Below are positions 59,310 to 64,000 of a stretch of DNA of 64,000 nucleotides, piece by piece; position 1 is the stretch's first letter; every line of letters begins with the position of its first letter. Under the pieces are notes generated by a model, which saw nothing but the letters and a program-made list of their open reading frames with translations, did not search any database and had not been told where the DNA came from. The DNA lies in contig NZ_FNPW01000009.1 of the NCBI RefSeq assembly GCF_900107395.1, positions 176,419 to 240,418 of the forward strand, given 5' to 3'. Both the position numbers and the translations under genes were made by a program. The DNA is from Pseudomonas sp. NFIX28 (lineage in GTDB: Bacteria; Pseudomonadota; Gammaproteobacteria; Pseudomonadales; Pseudomonadaceae).

Positions 59310-59765
59310 ATGAAAGTCGCCATCCTTTCCGGCTCGGTGTACGGCACGGCTGAAGAAGTCGCCCGGCACGCCGCCAAGCTCCTCAATGCCGCAGGTTTCG
59401 AGACCTGGCACAACCCGCACGCGACCCTGGCGGACCTCCAGGCATTCGGCCCCGAGGCCTTCCTGGCCGTGACCTCGACCACCGGCATGGGTGAGCTGCC
59501 GGACAACCTGCTGCCGCTGTATTCGGCCATTCGCGATCAACTGCCGGCGGCCTGGCGCGGTCTGCCGGGCGCGGTGCTCGGCCTGGGCGATTCGAGCTAT
59601 GGCGACACTTTCTGTGGCGGTGGCGAGCAGATGCGCGAGCTGTTCGCCGAGCTGGGCGTGCGTGAAGTGCTGGCAATGCTGCGCCTGGACGCCAGCGAAA
59701 GCGTGACCCCGGAAACCGACGCCGAGCCTTGGCTGGCCGAGTTGATCAGCGCTCTGCGCGGCTGA
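59310..59765 (+). CDS. Flavodoxin family protein (MioC-like)
   Basis: The 151-residue FMN-binding protein has the phosphate-binding loop LSGSVYGTAEEVA (about residues 7-19), a central STTGMGELPDNL loop and LGLGDSSYGDTFCGGGEQM. It is a short-chain flavodoxin of the MioC type, an electron carrier for biotin synthase or other enzymes. The gene is divergent from the LOV gene and its end overlaps the convergent LysR gene by 20 bases. Confidence 0.9.
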   Translation: MKVAILSGSVYGTAEEVARHAAKLLNAAGFETWHNPHATLADLQAFGPEAFLAVTSTTGMGELPDNLLPLYSAIRDQLPAAWRGLPGAVLGLGDSSYGDTFCGGGEQMRELFAELGVREVLAMLRLDASESVTPETDAEPWLAELISALRG

Positions 59766-60642
59766 CCGGGCGCTCGCGCAGAAGCGTAAGCCAGGCTTGC
59801 GCGGCCTTGGACAGATAGGCGCCCTGACGCCAGATGAAAGCGATGTCCCAGCGCAGGTAGCCGGGCGCTTTCAGCGTCAGGCGCACCACGCCGGGCCGCA
59901 CCAGGCCGCGCGCCACCACGCTGGGCAACAGCACCACGCCCTGGCCGGCGGCCACCAGCGCGGCAAGAAAGTCCGCCTGGCCGCTGCGCCCACCTTCCTT
60001 CGGGGTGAACCCCACCTGCTGACAGGCCTGCAACAACCGGTCGTTGAGCACAAAGCTGCGTTGATAGAGCAGGAACGGCGTGTCCGCCAACTCTTCGAGG
60101 CGCACCTGGGCCTTGGCGGCCAACGGATGATCGGCCGGTAGCAAGGCATCCAGCGGTTCGTCGCAAAAGGGCTGGTAGGCGAATGCCGGGTCTTTGGGCG
60201 TCAGGCTGCCGCCGATCTCCAGCTCACCGTTGAGCACCGCTTGTTCGATGTTCAGGCTGCCGCCTTCGAGCAGTTGCACGCTGATGTTCGGATAACGCCG
60301 GCGGTACTCGGCGAACAGGCCGGCGAACAGCGCGTCGCTACCCAGCAGGGGCAGGCCCAGGCGCAACTCGCCGCGGGCCAGTTGGCTCAGGTCGTCGAGC
60401 TCGCTGAGCAGCTCGTTGCGCAGGCGCAGCATGCCTTCGGCACGTTGCAGCACCACGCTGCCGGCGGCGGTGAGGTGAATGTGCGAACCCTGGCGATCCA
60501 GCAGCGGGGTACCCAGGCTCTGCTCCAGCTGGGCGATCTGCTTGCTGACCGCCGACTGGCTGATGTGCAGGGTCTTGGCGGCCTGGGTGAAACCGCCCTG
60601 GTGAATCACTTCGACAAAACTGCGCAGCTGTTTGAAGTCCAT
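59746..60642 (-). CDS. LysR-family transcriptional regulator
   Basis: The 298-residue regulator has the N-terminal wHTH (MDFKQLRSFVEVIHQGGFTQAAKTLHISQSAVSKQIAQLE, about residues 1-40) and a LysR substrate-binding domain. It is divergent from the LrgA-like gene, with a perfect palindrome between them, so it probably controls lrgAB, as CidR does in staphylococci. The start at 60642 is chosen because the frame upstream adds a non-conserved tail over the operator. Confidence 0.93.
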   Translation of the reverse strand: MDFKQLRSFVEVIHQGGFTQAAKTLHISQSAVSKQIAQLEQSLGTPLLDRQGSHIHLTAAGSVVLQRAEGMLRLRNELLSELDDLSQLARGELRLGLPLLGSDALFAGLFAEYRRRYPNISVQLLEGGSLNIEQAVLNGELEIGGSLTPKDPAFAYQPFCDEPLDALLPADHPLAAKAQVRLEELADTPFLLYQRSFVLNDRLLQACQQVGFTPKEGGRSGQADFLAALVAAGQGVVLLPSVVARGLVRPGVVRLTLKAPGYLRWDIAFIWRQGAYLSKAAQAWLTLLRERPVSRAER

Positions 60643-60658
60643 GGGGAGTCCGTGCGAA

Positions 60659-60673
60659 ATTCCAATTTGGAAT
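60659..60673 (+). promoter_or_regulatory. LysR-type operator palindrome
   Basis: ATTCCAATTTGGAAT is a perfect 15-base palindrome of T-N11-A type in the 105-base gap between the LysR and LrgA-like genes, 17 bases from the LysR start. Confidence 0.7.
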
Positions 60674-60747
60674 GGCTTCAAGTCTAACAATTCGCTTCGG
60701 TGATGGCAGGCCCTTGCATAAAATGCAGGCCTGCGAGGACTGAATCC

Positions 60748-61134
60748 ATGAACGCTTCCACCTTTAAACACCTGGCGCGCCTGTTATCCGAACTGGCGGT
60801 GTTGCTGGCCATCTATCTGTTCGGCTGCCAGCTGGCCGGATGGCTGGCCTGGCCGATTCCAGGCGGGGTGATCGGGCTGGCCCTGCTGTTGCTGGCATTC
60901 GCCCTGGGCTGGGTCAAGCCGGCGGCGTTGCAGTTGGGCGCGGGCCTGCTGATGGCCGAGATGCTGCTGTTCTTCATTCCGGCGCTGATGAGCCTGCTCG
61001 ATTACGGCGGCCTGCTGCGCCAGGACGGCTGGCGCATCCTCCTGGTGATTGGCGTCAGTACGCTGATGGTGATGCTGGTCACCGCGTTCACCGTGGAATG
61101 GGTGTGCCGCTGGAGAATGCGCCATGACGCTTGA
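60748..61134 (+). CDS. CidA/LrgA family protein
   Basis: The 128-residue membrane protein has four predicted helices and the CidA/LrgA motif IPGGVIGLALLLLAF (about residues 38-52) plus LLMAEMLLFFIPALMSL. These holin-like proteins take part in programmed lysis or export of pyruvate/murein-linked compounds. It overlaps the LrgB gene by 11 bases. Confidence 0.9.
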   Translation: MNASTFKHLARLLSELAVLLAIYLFGCQLAGWLAWPIPGGVIGLALLLLAFALGWVKPAALQLGAGLLMAEMLLFFIPALMSLLDYGGLLRQDGWRILLVIGVSTLMVMLVTAFTVEWVCRWRMRHDA

Positions 61135-61810
61135 GCCCATGCCGATGTTCTGGCTGCTGCTGACCCTTGCCGCCTATCTGTTCAGCCGCTGGATCTATCG
61201 GCGCACCGGGCGCTACCTGCTGTCGCCGCTGATTTTGGTGCCGGCGCTGCTGCTGGCGATCGCCGTGCCGCTGCACACCGCCTATGCCGAATATGCCGCC
61301 AACACCCATTGGTTGATGCTGGTGCTGGGGCCGGTCACCGTGGCCTTCGCGGTGCCGATCTGGCAGCAGCGGCACCTGTTGATGCGCCATTGGTCGGCAT
61401 TGCTGTTGGGCATGCTGGCGGGCAGCGCGGCGTCGATTGCCAGCTCCTTTGGGCTGGCCCGGTTGCTGGCCCTGGACAGCTCGGTGACCCTGTCGCTGGT
61501 GCCGCGTTCGATCACCACCCCCTTTGCCATGCCGCTGGCCCATGACCTGGGCGGCGTGCCGGAATTGACGGCGGTGTTCGTGATGTTCACCGGGGTGTTC
61601 GGCGCCATGCTCGGCGGTGTCCTGCTCAAGTGGCTGCCACTGCGCAGCGCCCTGGCCCGTGGGGCTCTGTTCGGGGTGGGGGCCCACGGCGCCGGGGTCA
61701 GCCGCGCCCATGAAGTCGGTGGCGAAGAGGGCTCCGTGGCGGGGCTGGTGATGGTCCTGACGGGCCTGCTGAACCTGTTCGCCGCTCCTTTATTGGCGTC
61801 GTTGCTTTGA
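61124..61810 (+). CDS. LrgB/CidB family protein
   Basis: The 228-residue protein is the CidB/LrgB partner, with seven to eight helices and the family motifs SSFGLARLLALDSSVTLSLVPRSITTPFAM and GVGAHGAGVSRAHEVGG. It acts with the CidA/LrgA protein upstream; the 11-base overlap suggests co-translation. Whether it inhibits or promotes murein hydrolase activity is unknown. Confidence 0.92.
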   Translation: MTLEPMPMFWLLLTLAAYLFSRWIYRRTGRYLLSPLILVPALLLAIAVPLHTAYAEYAANTHWLMLVLGPVTVAFAVPIWQQRHLLMRHWSALLLGMLAGSAASIASSFGLARLLALDSSVTLSLVPRSITTPFAMPLAHDLGGVPELTAVFVMFTGVFGAMLGGVLLKWLPLRSALARGALFGVGAHGAGVSRAHEVGGEEGSVAGLVMVLTGLLNLFAAPLLASLL

Positions 61811-61960
61811 CGATCGGGGAGGCGATTGCAACTAAACCGACCACTGACCCGTTCGGTCAGTAAGCTGGCTGCCAATGCAACTACCCGATCCCTGACGGCT
61901 GACTAGACTGACTCCACGTCTGAAAAAATAATAAAAACTGCCGTCACTGAGGTCCTTGCC
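61811..61960 (+). promoter_or_regulatory. Operator region of the aldolase gene: 19-base palindrome and direct repeats
   Basis: ACTGACCCGTTCGGTCAGT (61843-61861) has perfect 7-base arms around a 5-base centre and looks like a TetR-family operator. TGCAACTA occurs at 61827-61834 and again at 61876-61883, one on each side of the palindrome. The regulator is not in the window. The aldolase start (GTG 61961) lies 99 bases downstream. Confidence 0.6.
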
Positions 61961-62743
61961 GTGAGCCTATCCTCCGTTCAGTCGACATCGAGTGTGAAAG
62001 ACCAGGTCAGCGCCGCCGAATGGCAGGCCCGCGTCGATCTGGCCGCCTGCTACCGCCTGGTGGCGATGCATGGCTGGGACGATTTGATCTTCACCCACAT
62101 CTCCGCCAAGGTTCCTGGCACCGAAGATTTCCTGATCAACCCGTTCGGCCTGATGTTCCATGAGATCACCGCTTCGAGTCTGGTGAAGGTCGATCAGGCC
62201 GGCAACAAGCTGATGGACAGCCCCTACGAGATCAACCCGGCCGGCTACACCATCCACAGCGCCGTGCATGAGGTGCGGCACGATGTGGCGTGCGTGCTGC
62301 ACACCCATACCGCGGCCGGGGTCGCGGTGTCCGCCCAGCAGCAAGGGGTGTTGCCCATCAGCCAGCAGTCGCTGTTCGTGCTGTCGAGCCTGGCCTATCA
62401 CGCCTATGAAGGCGTGGCCCTGAACCACGAGGAAAAGGCCCGGCTGCAGGCCGACCTGGGGGACTGCAATTTCCTCATGTTGCACAACCACGGCCTGCTG
62501 ACCTGTGGCGGCACCATCGCCGATACCTTCCTGATGATGTTCACCTTCCAGCGCGCCTGCGAGATCCAGGTGCTGGCGCAGAACGGTGCGGCGCAGCTGA
62601 TCGCCATCGAACCGCAGATCCTGGCCGGGGCCCAGGCGATGATCGCCGGGGTCACCAAAAGCGCTCAAGGCATGGGCGGCGCGCTGGCATGGCCGGCCCT
62701 GCTGCGCAAACTCGATAAACAAGACGCGGGTTATAAAATCTGA
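61961..62743 (+). CDS. Class II aldolase/adducin family protein
   Basis: The 260-residue protein has the class II aldolase/adducin fold with zinc-binding His in CVLHTHTAAG and MLHNHGLL. N-terminal helices and the ATHAS-like TISAKVPGTEDFLINPFGL segment match family members of unknown substrate in pseudomonads. It starts at GTG, or possibly a later ATG, and its stop overlaps the alpha/beta hydrolase ATG by one base. Confidence 0.88.
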   Translation: MSLSSVQSTSSVKDQVSAAEWQARVDLAACYRLVAMHGWDDLIFTHISAKVPGTEDFLINPFGLMFHEITASSLVKVDQAGNKLMDSPYEINPAGYTIHSAVHEVRHDVACVLHTHTAAGVAVSAQQQGVLPISQQSLFVLSSLAYHAYEGVALNHEEKARLQADLGDCNFLMLHNHGLLTCGGTIADTFLMMFTFQRACEIQVLAQNGAAQLIAIEPQILAGAQAMIAGVTKSAQGMGGALAWPALLRKLDKQDAGYKI

Positions 62744-63645
62744 TGCCTATGGCCGAGATTCCTCTGTGCGTGTGGCGCAAGCGCGGACATGACTTCGTGT
62801 TTCGCGGCCACACCATTCGCTACTGGACCGCAGGGCAGGGCGAGCCGCTGCTGCTGATCCATGGTTTTCCCACCGCCGCCTGGGACTGGCATTACCTGTG
62901 GCAGCCCCTGGCCCAGCGTTATCGCGTGATCGCCTGCGACATGCTGGGGTTTGGCGATTCGGCCAAGCCGCGGGGCCACGAATACAGCCTGCTGGAGCAG
63001 GCCGATCTGCAGCAGGCCTTGCTCGAGCACCTGGGGGTCGATGGCCCCGTGCATCTGCTGGCCCACGACTATGGCGACAGCGTCGCCCAGGAAATGCTCG
63101 CCCGACACTACGAAGAGCGTTGCAACATGGCTAGCTGTGTGTTCCTCAACGGCGGCCTGTTCCCGGAAACCCATCGCCCAGTGCTGACGCAGAAGCTGCT
63201 GCTCAGTCCGCTGGGCTGGATGCTCGGTCGTGTCTTCAGCCGTGAGGGCCTGGCCAAGAGTTTCAGCCAGATTTTCGGCCCGCAGACCCGGCCCAGCGAA
63301 AGCGTGCTGGATGACTTCTGGAGCCTGGTGGAGGCCAATAACGGCCCGCGGATCCTCCACAAGCTGATCGCCTACATTCCCGAGCGCCGCGTGCAGCGCG
63401 ATCGCTGGGTGGCGGCAATGCAGCGCGGCGAGGTGCCGCTGCGGGTGATCGATGGCGCCGTGGACCCGATTTCCGGGGCGCACATGGTCGAGCGTTACTG
63501 CGAACTGATCCCCGCCTCGGATACCGTGCTGCTGCCCGGTATCGGCCACTACCCGCAGACCGAGGCCCCGGTCCAGGTGCTCAAGCACTACCTGGCCTTT
63601 CGCGAAAGCCTGGAGTTTCCACCGCGAAAGCTGGCCTGCTCCTGA
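62743..63645 (+). CDS. Alpha/beta hydrolase (epoxide hydrolase/haloalkane dehalogenase-like)
   Basis: The 300-residue protein has the alpha/beta-hydrolase fold: oxyanion HGFPTAAWDWHY, nucleophile Asp109 in LLAHDYGDSVAQ, and catalytic His in LPGIGHYPQTEAP. An Asp nucleophile, not Ser, and the HDYGDS elbow point to the epoxide-hydrolase/dehalogenase class. The start ATG overlaps the aldolase stop. With the aldolase and the SDR it may form a catabolic route. Confidence 0.9.
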   Translation: MPMAEIPLCVWRKRGHDFVFRGHTIRYWTAGQGEPLLLIHGFPTAAWDWHYLWQPLAQRYRVIACDMLGFGDSAKPRGHEYSLLEQADLQQALLEHLGVDGPVHLLAHDYGDSVAQEMLARHYEERCNMASCVFLNGGLFPETHRPVLTQKLLLSPLGWMLGRVFSREGLAKSFSQIFGPQTRPSESVLDDFWSLVEANNGPRILHKLIAYIPERRVQRDRWVAAMQRGEVPLRVIDGAVDPISGAHMVERYCELIPASDTVLLPGIGHYPQTEAPVQVLKHYLAFRESLEFPPRKLACS

Positions 63646-63862
63646 GATAAAACCCGCGTTGCCCGCGGCTATTGCAGTGCTGCGGCCCCTGGCTTGTGTA
63701 GCTGGGTACGCCTGCGCCCGGCGTCATCGCCGCCGCTTGATCATCCCCCTGCCTTATTGCGCACCATTCAGCCCCTGCCGTGTTTATTGTGACCGCCAGC
63801 CGCGTGCCTGACACTCCAAGCCATTGTCCGTCTGTTGTCCATCTGGCCTGTGGGAGTTCGGT
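63646..63862 (+). other. Gap between alpha/beta hydrolase and SDR genes
   Basis: I see no gene, strong hairpin or convincing promoter in these 217 bases. A GGGAG lies about 11 bases before the SDR start. Confidence 0.3.
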
Positions 63863-64000
63863 ATGAGTGAGTCTGTGCGCTTCGAGAATAAAGTCGTGAT
63901 CGTCACCGGTGCCGGCGGTGGCCTGGGGCAGGCCCATGCGTTGCTGTTTGCCAGGCACGGCGCGAAAGTCCTGGTCAACGACCTGGGCGGCTCGACCCAG
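63863..64000 (+). CDS. SDR family oxidoreductase (truncated at window edge)
   Basis: The frame starts MSESVRFENKVVIVTGAGGGLG and continues to the last base, so only the first 46 residues are seen. The GAGGGLG cofactor loop and the following VNDLGG motif are classical SDR features; VNDLGGS is typical of the peroxisomal-MFE/FabG-like (3R)-hydroxyacyl-CoA dehydrogenase branch. It may belong with the aldolase and hydrolase genes upstream, although 217 bases separate it. Confidence 0.85.
   Translation, partial: MSESVRFENKVVIVTGAGGGLGQAHALLFARHGAKVLVNDLGGSTQ

Overview
This 64 kb window is a stretch of a Pseudomonas chromosome, most likely from the P. fluorescens group. The evidence is GC-rich coding sequence, almost gap-free gene packing, and gene order that follows the well-known Pseudomonas core: gatBAC | mreBCD-maf-rng-yhdP-nitrilase-tldD | darP | pmbA | fagA-fumC-orfX-sodA-ZIP | ptsO-rapZ-ptsN-hpf-rpoN-lptBAC-kdsC-kdsD | mlaFEDCB-ibaG-murA-hisG-hisD-hisC | algW | nif3 | cysD-cysNC. 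Dispersed REP-type repeats of the kind common in fluorescent pseudomonads sit in many intergenic gaps. I see no tRNA, rRNA, IS element, prophage or CRISPR array, and no clear pseudogene.

Layout. 1-6.5 kb: an AEC-family carrier, a carboxymuconolactone-decarboxylase-like protein, a Ca2+/cation antiporter, an RlpA-like lipoprotein and the GatCAB amidotransferase. 6.7-19.9 kb: the MreBCD cell-shape operon, Maf pyrophosphatase, RNase G, the giant AsmA-like YhdP, a nitrilase-family amidase and the TldD/PmbA protease pair flanking DarP. 20-24 kb: the iron-starvation fagA-fumC-orfX-sodA operon, which carries a recognisable Fur box and ends with a ZIP transporter. 24-31 kb: the rpoN/nitrogen-PTS cluster joined to LPS export (lptBAC) and Kdo synthesis (kdsCD). 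31-39 kb: the Mla phospholipid transport operon, ibaG, murA and histidine genes. 39-47.5 kb: AlgW, a Nif3 protein, sulfate activation (CysD, CysNC), an acyltransferase and Pta. 47.5-53.7 kb: SlyD, glutathione peroxidase, an Old Yellow Enzyme, a glycosyltransferase, CysZ and TrxB.

53.7-64 kb is the more accessory-looking part. A leftward operon makes tetrahydromonapterin-type pterins (folM, folE, folX) with DUF1244 and HopJ-family genes. It is followed by a possible light-response module: a MerR regulator of the CarH/LitR type that lacks the cobalamin His motif, a PilZ protein and a short LOV photoreceptor. A flavodoxin, a LysR regulator with an LrgAB pair, and an aldolase / alpha-beta hydrolase / SDR group end the window; the SDR runs off the right edge.

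The observations most worth a second look are the LitR-LOV-pterin neighbourhood, an apparent ATT start codon for mreC with a strong ribosome-binding site, a terminator-bearing leader (candidate sRNA or attenuator) in front of trxB, and several clean palindromic operators (positions 41400, 60659, 61843). The only gap longer than 300 bases is 52357-52667, which holds that trxB leader.
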